From: Oscillospiraceae bacterium | GTDB taxonomy: Bacteria; Bacillota; Clostridia; Oscillospirales; Ruminococcaceae | Reading direction: 5' to 3' | Length of the DNA: 6,770 nt | Assembly: GCA_028694405.1 (NCBI GenBank) | Contig: JAQUTM010000124.1 | Location: 1 to 6,770 of the forward strand | In this document: one piece after another, positions 1 through 5,403 of the stretch | Numbering within the stretch: position 1 is the stretch's first letter | Layout: each line of letters starts with the position of its first letter | Made by a program: the position numbers and the translations under genes | The notes under the pieces: model-generated | What the model was told of the DNA's origin: nothing | The model's input: only the letters and a program-made list of their open reading frames with translations | Database searches by the model: none

Positions 1-82
1 GATAAATCATTACAATGCCAAAAGCGCATACAAGAATATGATAAACGGTTGTGCCGATTGTTTTCTTTGTTCTGATTTTCAT
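1..82 (-). CDS. Second carbohydrate ABC transporter permease (MalG-like), N-terminus only
   Basis: This is the first 27 codons of a gene that continues past the left edge. The peptide begins MKIRTKKTIGTT and then enters a hydrophobic stretch (HILVCAFGIVMIY). A basic N-terminus followed by transmembrane helix 1 is usual for the MalG/UgpE half of CUT1 sugar importers. The start is chosen because a GGGAGG ribosome site at 91-96 sits 8 bases before the ATG. The stop codon of the preceding permease is only one base upstream, so the ribosome site lies inside the last codons of that gene and the two are probably translationally coupled. The assignment rests mainly on position: binding protein, then permease, then permease is the standard order. 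Substrate is unknown. Confidence 0.8.
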   Translation of the reverse strand, partial: MKIRTKKTIGTTVYHILVCAFGIVMIY

Positions 83-83
83 T

Positions 84-1028
84 TTATAAGCCTCCCTCAT
101 ATGCCCACAGTTTTTTGGTAGCAAATAAAACACCTGTCACTACACTAATAATAGCCAGCATAATCCACGCAAGAGCAGCACCATAACCGGTGTTGTAAAA
201 TTCAAAGGACTGCTGATACATATAAACAGTATAAAACAAGGTAGAATCCATAGGTTTGCCCTGCGTAATAATATAGCACTGTGTAAAAGCCAAAAATCCG
301 TTAATCATTTGCATAACAAGATTAAAAAATATGGTGGGTGTAAGTAAAGGCAAAGTAATGCGCCAAAACTGAGAGCCTTTTTTTGCTCCGTCTACTTCTG
401 CCGCTTCATACAAAGTAGAAGGTATTTGTTTTAAAGAGGCAAGAAAGATAAGCATAGAAGAGCCAAATTGCCAAACAGCCAAAATGATTAAAGTCCATAT
501 GGCAGTGCTGGTATTTCCCAGCCACGAAATACTTGTTTGAATACCAATGTTGCGTAAAATGCTGTTTATTACACCGTCCATTGCGAACATACGTTTCCAC
601 AAAATTGCAACAGCTACGCTGCCGCCAATAATAGAGGGCAAGTAATAAACCGCACGATAAAAAGCAGAAAGCTTACTTTTGCGCACTAAAATCATGGCAA
701 CCAATAACGCAAAGATAAGACGTAAGGGTACTGAAACCAAGGCAAAAAAGAAAGTTACGCAGATAGATTTTACAAATTTGGGGTCTTGTGTAAAGGCTTT
801 GATATAATTTGCCAAGCCTGTAAACTGTGGCGGCGACAAAATATTATAATTGCACAAAGAATAATATAGGGAAAGTATCATCGGCACAACCATAAACAAA
901 AAGAAACCGATGATGAACGGCGAGGTGCACACGACACCCGCTACATGCTCCTGATTGAGCCATTGGCCCAGCGTTTTTTTGCGCGCGTGTAGTTTTTTTT
1001 CACGCACAGTTGCTTGTTTTGAGCTCAT
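84..1028 (-). CDS. Carbohydrate ABC transporter permease (MalF/UgpA-like, CUT1 family)
   Basis: Integral membrane subunit of a sugar importer, 314 residues, the normal size for the family. Hydrophobic segments lie near residues 31-57, 89-115, 124-146, 175-199, 229-252 and 281-304, giving six helices. The cytoplasmic EAA loop that docks the ATPase is clear at about 208-228: EAAEVDGA, then an I-x-LP ending (ITLPLL). The N-terminal 25 residues are basic and cytoplasmic, as expected. An ATG eight codons upstream (1050-1052) is in frame, but the ribosome site AGGAGA at 1036-1041 is placed 7 bases before the ATG at 1026-1028, so the shorter form is preferred. It lies downstream of the binding protein, separated by a hairpin with a T-run. 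No ATP-binding subunit is in the window; in Firmicutes CUT1 systems a shared MsmX-type ATPase often serves. Substrate cannot be read from the sequence. Confidence 0.93.
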   Translation of the reverse strand: MSSKQATVREKKLHARKKTLGQWLNQEHVAGVVCTSPFIIGFFLFMVVPMILSLYYSLCNYNILSPPQFTGLANYIKAFTQDPKFVKSICVTFFFALVSVPLRLIFALLVAMILVRKSKLSAFYRAVYYLPSIIGGSVAVAILWKRMFAMDGVINSILRNIGIQTSISWLGNTSTAIWTLIILAVWQFGSSMLIFLASLKQIPSTLYEAAEVDGAKKGSQFWRITLPLLTPTIFFNLVMQMINGFLAFTQCYIITQGKPMDSTLFYTVYMYQQSFEFYNTGYGAALAWIMLAIISVVTGVLFATKKLWAYEGGL

Positions 1029-1035
1029 AGACACA

Positions 1036-1041
1036 TCTCCT
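1036..1041 (-). promoter_or_regulatory. Ribosome binding site that sets the first permease start
   Basis: AGGAGA on the minus strand, 7 bases before the ATG at 1026-1028. It lies downstream of the alternative in-frame ATG at 1050-1052 and so rules against that longer start. Confidence 0.8.
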
Positions 1042-1050
1042 TTTTCTATC

Positions 1051-1091
1051 AAAAAAATAACCGGCGAGGGAGGCTTTCCTCCACCCGCCGG
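1051..1091 (-). terminator. Intercistronic hairpin with T-run (partial terminator) between binding protein and permease
   Basis: In the direction of transcription there is a GC-rich stem-loop. The outer stem is CCGGCG/CGCCGG (1086-1091 with 1061-1066) and the inner stem is GGAGG/CCTCC (1078-1082 with 1069-1073) around a four-base loop, with a small internal loop between them. It is followed at once by TTATTTTTTT (1051-1060). It starts 8 bases after the binding-protein stop and ends just before the permease ribosome site. In sugar ABC operons such elements commonly reduce read-through or protect the upstream mRNA, giving more binding protein than permease. The structure is seen; partial termination is inferred. 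Confidence 0.75.
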
Positions 1092-1099
1092 CGTTAAAA

Positions 1100-2446
1100 T
1101 TAACCTGCCAAGATGGCGTTGCCCTCATCAAATAATTTTTGGGCAGCTTCGGCAGCAGTTAGCTTGCCGTAGCAAACTTGCTCTTGTAAAGAATCATACA
1201 GTTTCAAAACTTCTGCAGAATTTTCAGGAGCAGCGGGGCTGATAGCCGAACAAGTTGGTGTAACTACATTGTTGATGTAGTCTGTAATTTTTTGCTGTAA
1301 CGAATCCAGTTTAGGTGCCAAGGCATCTGCTGTTTTGCTGGAGGCAGGAATTCCGCGCTCTGCCAGCAAAATTTCATTACATTCTAAAGAATTTGTCCAG
1401 TAGTCCAAAATTTTTGCAGCTGCTTCGGGGTCTTTGCTGTCTACTGTTACAGAGAAAAATTGACCGGGTTTCAGGTAGTCGGATTTTGCAGGGTCAGCAG
1501 AGGGCCATGTGGTAATACCCAGTTCTACAACACCTTCTGCATCTGCAGCAGCTTGGAAAGCTGTTAACAGGTTGGAGTAAGCCAAAGTACACCAAGAACG
1601 CTGGTCTGCGCCGGAACCAAATACCAATGGGTCTTGCTCTACAGAACCTAATGTACGCTCTGCAAATACTTCGGGGCTAATCAACCAGCCATCTTTAATG
1701 CCGTTTTCGTAAATGCTAAAGTAAGGAACAAAATCTTCGGCAGATTTTGCGCCAAATTTGTTGCCGTCGTAAAGTTCAATGCTTTGAGCACGCATTGTGT
1801 AATCGATAAAGTTTTCGCCTGCACCGTAAGAAACATTTGTTTTCATACCGGTTTTTTTGTAAACTTCTTTACTTAAAGCGATAAACTCGTCCATGGTCAT
1901 GTTATCTTTTACAGTAAAGCCGTTCTCGTCCATAAAGGTTTTATTGTAAAGTAGCGCCGGTGCATTAACACCAATGCAAACTGCATATACGCCGCCGTCT
2001 ACAGAACCAGCTTCTAAGATGCCCGGGTCAATACCGCTAACATCTAGCACACCGGAATCAATATACGGTTTCAAATCAACCAAAAGGCCGTTTTCAACGT
2101 ATTGCTTTAAGTATTTGTAGTCCATTTGTACTACGTCGGGTAAGCTGTGAGCAGCAGAAGCGGTTGCCAGTTTGTTCCAATAATCGCTCCACTCTGCAAA
2201 CTGGGCGTCAAAAGTAACGCCGGGGTTTTGCTCTGCGTACAGGTCCAAGGCTGCTTGGGTACGCTCATTACGCGTTTGGTTGCCCCACCAAATAACCGAA
2301 AGGTTTGTGTTGCCGGCTGTAGCTGTGCTAGCAGACGGTGCTGTCGAATCTGTTGTAGAACCCGCAGGGGTTGCAGAGTTTGCGCCGCAAGCTACCAAGC
2401 TTATTGCCATTACAAGAGTCAGAATCCATGCAAATGCTTTTTTCAT
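1100..2446 (-). CDS. Carbohydrate ABC transporter solute-binding lipoprotein (family 1, UgpB/MalE type)
   Basis: Extracellular substrate receptor of the importer encoded downstream, 448 residues, typical of family 1 binding proteins. Residues 1-20 are a lipoprotein signal: a KK start, a hydrophobic core and the lipobox L17-V-A-C20, so the mature protein is probably anchored by a diacylglyceryl cysteine. A Ser/Thr/Ala-rich linker follows to about residue 46, then the mature fold begins with LSVIWWGNQTRNE. A region around AASAHSLPDVVQMD-like sequence (HSLPDVVQMD) matches the conserved 'PDV-x-x-x-D' part of this family. The ribosome site AAGGAG (2455-2460) is 8 bases before the ATG at 2444-2446; an in-frame GTG three codons earlier overlaps the ribosome site and is rejected. 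Aromatic residues after the linker (WW) and in the mature domain fit sugar binding. Specific sugar unknown; no glycoside hydrolase is present to suggest one. Confidence 0.93.
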   Translation of the reverse strand: MKKAFAWILTLVMAISLVACGANSATPAGSTTDSTAPSASTATAGNTNLSVIWWGNQTRNERTQAALDLYAEQNPGVTFDAQFAEWSDYWNKLATASAAHSLPDVVQMDYKYLKQYVENGLLVDLKPYIDSGVLDVSGIDPGILEAGSVDGGVYAVCIGVNAPALLYNKTFMDENGFTVKDNMTMDEFIALSKEVYKKTGMKTNVSYGAGENFIDYTMRAQSIELYDGNKFGAKSAEDFVPYFSIYENGIKDGWLISPEVFAERTLGSVEQDPLVFGSGADQRSWCTLAYSNLLTAFQAAADAEGVVELGITTWPSADPAKSDYLKPGQFFSVTVDSKDPEAAAKILDYWTNSLECNEILLAERGIPASSKTADALAPKLDSLQQKITDYINNVVTPTCSAISPAAPENSAEVLKLYDSLQEQVCYGKLTAAEAAQKLFDEGNAILAG

Positions 2447-2454
2447 CAAGTACA

Positions 2455-2460
2455 CTCCTT
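2455..2460 (-). promoter_or_regulatory. Ribosome binding site of the solute-binding protein
   Basis: AAGGAG on the minus strand, 8 bases before the ATG at 2444-2446. An in-frame GTG at 2453-2455 touches this site, so it cannot be the start. Confidence 0.8.
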
Positions 2461-2478
2461 CTTTTCTTAAATATGGTT

Positions 2479-2499
2479 GGAAGACTCACTTTATCTTCC
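2479..2499. promoter_or_regulatory. Inverted repeat at the likely transcription start of the ABC operon
   Basis: GGAAGA (2479-2484) and TCTTCC (2494-2499) are perfect inverted arms with a 9-base spacer. They lie directly downstream of the proposed -10 element, across the expected start of transcription. This position suits a repressor operator or a 5'-leader hairpin. No regulator gene is in the window and the arms do not match a family I can name. Confidence 0.35.
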
Positions 2500-2504
2500 C
2501 GATG

Positions 2505-2531
2505 ACTATATTATATATCAAGGTACGTCAA
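2505..2531 (-). promoter_or_regulatory. Candidate sigma-A promoter of the ABC importer operon
   Basis: TTGACG (2526-2531) as -35 and TATAGT (2505-2510) as -10, with a 15-base spacer. A second overlapping TATAAT at about 2510-2515 gives a shorter spacing. The spacing is below the preferred 17, so the exact -10 is uncertain. The start would fall near 2498, leaving a leader of about 50 bases to the ATG. Confidence 0.45.
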
Positions 2532-2541
2532 TGGGAAAAGA

Positions 2542-2552
2542 ACGGAAACCGT
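2542..2552. promoter_or_regulatory. Short palindrome ACGG-N3-CCGT upstream of the ABC promoter
   Basis: An 11-base perfect inverted repeat (ACGG, AAA, CCGT) lies about 10 bases upstream of the proposed -35 of the importer operon. The location suits an activator site, but a four-base arm can arise by chance. Confidence 0.2.
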
Positions 2553-2562
2553 GGCACATTTA

Positions 2563-2598
2563 GAAAAAACCGACTTTCCTTTTTCTTGAAAGCCGGTT
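2563..2598 (-). terminator. Rho-independent terminator after the serine hydrolase gene
   Basis: Stem AACCG-x-CTTTC / GAAAG-x-CGGTT (2568-2578 with 2588-2598), ten pairs with one A/C mismatch and a 9-base loop. On the minus strand it is followed by six T residues (2564-2569). It lies 66 bases beyond the stop of the upstream gene and separates that gene from the importer promoter. The plus-strand side also has a T-rich tail, so it may work in both directions. Confidence 0.75.
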
Positions 2599-2664
2599 CT
2601 TTTATCTTTTATGCCTTACTTATTTATTTTTTGTGCATTTTTATATTAAAAGAAGCTTACCCTG

Positions 2665-3828
2665 TTAACTCCAAAGTACATTTTTTATGCGGTTAATCCA
2701 ATCTGTCTGAGGTGCATAGCTACGCTGTGTCATCATTAAAAAAGTGGAATTTGCCACAGGACTATTATAAAAAGCAGTGCCAAGCCAACCGTCCCAGCCA
2801 TATTCTCCTTTATCTGCCAACACAACACACTCCTGGGGTAAAATGCAATGGCGCATTAAGTTGCCATAGCTAAATCCCGTTTTGCGGGGAAAGCAGTTCC
2901 AAAACGCACGATTTAAATTGCTTTGTAGCTGTCCGCGCGTAAAAAAAGTAACCGTTTTTTCTGATAAACAGCGTACGCCGTTGTACACACCGCCCTGTAA
3001 AAGCATCGTTGCAAATTTAGCATAATCATCTAAAGTAGAAACCAAACCTGCTCCGCCGGATACAAACTTGGGCGGGTGTAGCATACTGTTTGAAACACCT
3101 AAATTACTATATGTAAACTCTACCAATCCTCTGTTATCATGGTCATAAGCTTTTGCCAAACGATGCTGTTTTTCCTGTGGCACAAAAAAATCGGTGTCAT
3201 TCATTTCAAGCGGTTCAAATAATGTTTCTTTCAAAAACACATCAAAAGGTTTTTCTGCAATTATTTCTACGATTGCCCCCAAAACATCTGCACCGGTGCC
3301 ATATTGATAAGAGTTTCCCGGCTTAAACGCCAGAGGCAACATTCCCAACCGATTGGCGACCATCTGTGTGGTAAACGCCGCGGGCGTCTCCATTTTATCA
3401 ATTATTTCATCAAATAATTGATCTGTTGCGCGCTCCAAGGGCGTATTTTCATCACCGTACACAAGCCCTGATGTCATAGAGAGCAAATGGTTAATTGTCA
3501 TGCGCTCATTTGGGGCTAGTGTTACGCCATCTACCTGTTGATTTTTAAAACCGGGCAGATAGTTTTCTACCGGGTCGCTCAAATCCAGCTTCCCCTGCTC
3601 CATTAGCTTCATTACGGCAAATCCCGTTATGGGCTTTGTCATAGAATAAATACGGCAGATAGTATCTCTTTGCATGGGTACGCCGCCAGCAATATCCGCA
3701 AACCCCGCTTGACCATAAAATTCCTCTTTTCCGTCTTGTAAAAACAGTATGCTGGCTCCGCCGACAATGCCGTTTTGTGTCATTTCATTTAAAATTTCCT
3801 GTACGCGTTGTTTTTTTGCTTCTTCCAT
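2665..3828 (-). CDS. Serine hydrolase, beta-lactamase / EstB-like family (class C fold)
   Basis: A 387-residue cytoplasmic enzyme of the beta-lactamase superfamily (Pfam Beta-lactamase, COG1680 type), near the usual 380-400 length. The nucleophile motif S-x-x-K is S62-M-T-K65 in YSMTKPITG. The second motif is YQYGTG (174-179); Y176 aligns with the catalytic tyrosine of the 'YS...DVLG' segment, and DVLGAIVE follows. A conserved SGGAGLVST segment is at 257-265. The third motif appears as GWDGWLGT (344-351), with W-D-G in the place of the usual H-x-G/K-T-G or W-G-G. There is no signal peptide or transmembrane helix, so action on cell-wall peptides outside the cell is unlikely; an esterase or amidase acting on small molecules is more likely. 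Start: AAAGGAG (3836-3842) lies 7 bases before the ATG. Terminators on both sides make it a single-gene unit; a weak promoter-like pair TTTACA (3962-3967) / TATGTA (3940-3945) is the best upstream candidate. True substrate and any beta-lactam activity are unknown. Confidence 0.92.
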   Translation of the reverse strand: MEEAKKQRVQEILNEMTQNGIVGGASILFLQDGKEEFYGQAGFADIAGGVPMQRDTICRIYSMTKPITGFAVMKLMEQGKLDLSDPVENYLPGFKNQQVDGVTLAPNERMTINHLLSMTSGLVYGDENTPLERATDQLFDEIIDKMETPAAFTTQMVANRLGMLPLAFKPGNSYQYGTGADVLGAIVEIIAEKPFDVFLKETLFEPLEMNDTDFFVPQEKQHRLAKAYDHDNRGLVEFTYSNLGVSNSMLHPPKFVSGGAGLVSTLDDYAKFATMLLQGGVYNGVRCLSEKTVTFFTRGQLQSNLNRAFWNCFPRKTGFSYGNLMRHCILPQECVVLADKGEYGWDGWLGTAFYNSPVANSTFLMMTQRSYAPQTDWINRIKNVLWS

Positions 3829-3964
3829 TTTTCTGCTCCTTTATTTGCATGAAAGTGCACGTTTTTTGTTTTATTACCTAAACGCAAAAGAAAAATTTTT
3901 GCCCCTGTTTTTGTTCAGCAGGCATTTTTCTTCGTGTTTTACATAACCTTAAAACGAAATATGT

Positions 3965-4012
3965 AAAAAAGCGGCATTGCATCTCTGTAACAGTTTAACT
4001 ACCAATCCGCTT
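3965..4012 (-). terminator. Rho-independent terminator of the flavoprotein gene
   Basis: Starting two bases after the stop codon, AAGCGG-ATTG pairs with CAAT-(G)-CCGCTT (4003-4012 with 3969-3979), ten pairs with one bulged G and a long loop that holds a smaller AGTT/AACT stem. Six T residues follow on the minus strand (3965-3970). Confidence 0.75.
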
Positions 4013-4013
4013 A

Positions 4014-4712
4014 CTAATACGGCTTTTTGCCGTTAAACCAACCGTTTTCTTTCCAGTATAAATAATCCGTTTGCAAAACCGTCCCCATTTTACTTGAATC
4101 ATTTCCGGACAATTTCATAAGCTGGAAAATAAATCGCGTTTTTAAATTAACGCGAACTTTTTGAGTGCAAACTTGCGCTGCAATTTTCTCTGCTTTTTTT
4201 GTAATTTTTTCTTTTGTTTTGGGGGCAATTTCATTCCAATTAGTTGCTGCCACACTAGCGCCAAGGGTTTTTATGTAAGAGACACCCCAATAACTTAAGC
4301 AAGTCGTAATATCTTTTATTGCAGATTTGGCACCTGCACCTGCTGCGGTAGAAATTACTACAGCTTTCTTGTTAAACATCGATGGCTGCGGTCTATGAGG
4401 CATCCAGTTAACAAAAGTTAAATCAATAAAAGCTTTCATCGAGGCCGAGGCACGCATACAGTATGTAGGGGTCGTAAAAACAAGCACGTCGGCTTCTTTA
4501 ACGGCGTCCATAATCACTTTCTTTTCCTCATAAAAAGGACACTTTTCTTCCGCCTGTAAGCATTGATAGCACCCTAAGCAAAAATGATTTAAATCTCTTG
4601 GCAAAAAAATTTCTGTTATTTCTTCAGGCGCAGCAATGTGCTGAGCCACGATTTCTCCCAAATGATAACTGCTTCCCTTGTGGTTTTGGCCATGAATCAC
4701 TACTGTTTTCAT
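4014..4712 (-). CDS. NAD(P)H-dependent flavodoxin-fold oxidoreductase with iron-sulfur flavoprotein-type cysteine motif
   Basis: A 232-residue soluble flavoprotein. The N-terminus has a beta strand (KTVVIHG) followed by the FMN-phosphate loop GQNHKGSS (8-15), where NADPH-dependent FMN reductases have G-S-x-R-x-G-S. A compact cluster C45-x2-C48-x2-C51-x6-C58 follows, matching the CX2CX2CX4-7C pattern that binds a [4Fe-4S] cluster in iron-sulfur flavoproteins (Isf). A second FMN contact is TTPTYCMRASASMKAFID (80-97). A C-terminal extension with YW, GW and PY residues (219-232) is often seen in longer members. Isf-type proteins transfer electrons or reduce oxygen species or quinones in anaerobes; the partner here is unknown. 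Start: GAGGA (4720-4724) is 7 bases before the ATG at 4710-4712; an in-frame ATG 14 codons upstream lacks a ribosome site. It has its own promoter and terminator, so it is a single-gene unit. Cluster binding is inferred from spacing only; a plain quinone or azo reductase remains possible. Confidence 0.9.
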   Translation of the reverse strand: MKTVVIHGQNHKGSSYHLGEIVAQHIAAPEEITEIFLPRDLNHFCLGCYQCLQAEEKCPFYEEKKVIMDAVKEADVLVFTTPTYCMRASASMKAFIDLTFVNWMPHRPQPSMFNKKAVVISTAAGAGAKSAIKDITTCLSYWGVSYIKTLGASVAATNWNEIAPKTKEKITKKAEKIAAQVCTQKVRVNLKTRFIFQLMKLSGNDSSKMGTVLQTDYLYWKENGWFNGKKPY

Positions 4713-4719
4713 AATTTTA

Positions 4720-4724
4720 TCCTC
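4720..4724 (-). promoter_or_regulatory. Ribosome binding site that sets the flavoprotein start
   Basis: GAGGA on the minus strand, 7 bases before the ATG at 4710-4712. It favours the 232-residue form over one starting at 4754, which has an A/T-rich stretch without a ribosome site before it. Confidence 0.7.
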
Positions 4725-4771
4725 ACAAAAATTCAAGCTGACGTTTAGCGCCAAATTTACATTTTTATTTT

Positions 4772-4800
4772 ATCATATTTTTAAAGTTTTAAAAGTGTAA
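4772..4800 (-). promoter_or_regulatory. Sigma-A promoter of the flavoprotein gene
   Basis: TTACAC (4795-4800) as -35 and TATGAT (4772-4777) as -10 are exactly 17 bases apart, with A/T tracts in the spacer. The predicted start near 4765 leaves a leader of about 50 bases containing the ribosome site. It is the best-formed promoter in the window. Confidence 0.65.
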
Positions 4801-4811
4801 TTAACGGCGAA

Positions 4812-4861
4812 AGCGGCGGCTTGCATTTTGCTTCCCATTAACCTGCGCAACCTTTGCCGCT
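4812..4861. other. GC-rich stem-loop upstream of the flavoprotein promoter
   Basis: AGCGGC (4812-4817) pairs with GCCGCT (4856-4861); inside it GG/CC and TTGC/GCAA continue the stem with a one-base and a three-base bulge, giving 12 pairs around a 22-base loop. It stands out in GC content from the AT-rich DNA around it. It has no T-run on either strand, so it is not a standard terminator. It could be a protein-binding site, part of an RNA, or a remnant. Confidence 0.35.
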
Positions 4862-4880
4862 ATTTAGAAAAACCGGAAAA

Positions 4881-5040
4881 GTGGAGCTGTGCTGTACTAT
4901 AAAAAGAACAATGACTGTTACCGCAACGTGTTATTCTCTTTTGGCAAATTTGTGTGCCTCTTTGGAACAACTTTTAAACCTTGTAAAGTGGTTTTTCGTT
5001 TTTTTAATTGGAGTTGTTCTTTAAAATATTTAGCAACTAC
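4881..5040 (+). other. Structured region with competing stems, possible small plus-strand RNA
   Basis: AAAGAACAA (4903-4911) is perfectly complementary to TTGTTCTTT (5014-5022), and GAACAACT (4965-4972) is perfectly complementary to AGTTGTTC (5012-5019); both pairings use the same 3' segment and exclude each other. Short outer pairings (GTGG 4881-4884 with CTAC 5037-5040; GCTG 4891-4894 with TAGC 5031-5034) could close the fold. A local stem AAACC/GGTTT (4976-4980 with 4990-4994) is followed by T-runs. A strong terminator follows at 5043. No convincing promoter was found on either strand, and I could not match it to a known RNA family. Confidence 0.3.
4911..5024 (+). CDS. Possible 37-residue hydrophobic small protein (type I toxin-like layout), speculative
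   Basis: An ATG-started frame encodes 37 residues beginning MTVTATCYSLLANL and ending in a probable transmembrane stretch (LVKWFFVFLIGVVL, residues 24-37) with one lysine at its edge. The stop lies 19 bases before the strong hairpin terminator at 5043. The bases just before and including the first base of the ATG can pair with the last codons, so the start could be hidden in the full-length mRNA, as in several type I toxin mRNAs. Against it: no clear ribosome site within 20 bases (the nearest GGAG is at 4883-4886), no clear promoter, no identified antisense RNA, and a T-rich segment gives Phe/Leu/Val codons by chance. It shows no recognisable match to the Fst, TxpA or BsrG families. It is the only candidate gene on the plus strand. 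Confidence 0.22.
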   Translation: MTVTATCYSLLANLCASLEQLLNLVKWFFVFLIGVVL

Positions 5041-5042
5041 AT

Positions 5043-5078
5043 AAAAAGAGCAACAGATAAAGTCTGCTGCTCTTTTTT
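5043..5078. terminator. Strong bidirectional hairpin terminator
   Basis: AAAAAGAGCA (5043-5052) pairs perfectly with TGCTCTTTTT (5068-5077), then after one A/C mismatch CAGA pairs with TCTG (5054-5057 with 5063-5066), around a 5-base loop. Both strands end in a T-run after GCTC. On the minus strand it would end transcripts coming from the Hpt gene after a tail of over 300 bases; on the plus strand it would end any transcript across 4881-5040. Confidence 0.8.
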
Positions 5079-5403
5079 ATAAATCATATTTTTTAAGCTG
5101 ACCTCTATCAAGCTATAGATTTTTTATTTCTCAATCAGCATATAACATGGCTTTTAAACATTCTCTTTTATATGTAAACTCATACTTTGTACTCTTTATA
5201 CTTATACTTCCCTACATCAATTTTACTGCCTTTTTTAATAAAACTGTGCCTTTTCCCTACCAAAATACAAATCCGGTTGCCTTTCTCCTGTTTAAAAAAG
5301 TCGTTTCGTTTATTTTGCTAAGGCTCTTCAACAAGCAAATACTCATATCTCTCACCTTAATCCGCATCGCCTTGGACAGTTTTTGTTATAATCATATTCC
5401 TAT
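5079..5403. other. Non-coding stretch with strong strand skew after the Hpt gene
   Basis: No confident gene. In 5151-5290 I count 9 G and 35 C on the plus strand, so the minus strand is purine-rich, which suits minus-strand transcription. A minus-strand frame gives a 29-codon peptide (5257-5346, starting MSICLLKSL) preceded by AAGGTGA, and the same frame continues to about 5043 with only five stops and a lysine-rich, protein-like reading. This could be a decayed gene, a dispersed repeat, or the composition of a long 3' leader or tail RNA. On the plus strand a weak hairpin TCTAT/ATAGA (5104-5119) followed by six T residues could be a second terminator. Confidence 0.4.

Noticed and set aside
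406..600. Minus-strand 64-codon frame inside the first permease
   Set aside because: Overlaps a clearly coding permease in another frame and has no ribosome site or domain.
2147..2696. Plus-strand frames opposite the binding-protein N-terminus and its upstream region
   Set aside because: They are antisense to a well-supported lipoprotein gene and run through its promoter and the neighbouring terminator; cysteine/arginine-rich composition is typical of a shadow frame.
3900..3923. Hairpin TGCC..CTG / CAG..GGCA followed by TTTTTC on the plus strand
   Set aside because: Only seven pairs with an internal loop, and no plus-strand gene lies upstream of it.
4755..5078. 6S RNA, T-box, SRP RNA or a known riboswitch
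   Set aside because: Considered because of the long pairing and terminator, but no family consensus motif was recognised and the region is not placed before a sense gene that such a leader would control.
5387..5392. Perfect TATAAT on the plus strand
   Set aside because: No acceptable -35 hexamer 16-18 bases upstream and no plus-strand gene downstream; it would read into the Hpt gene antisense.
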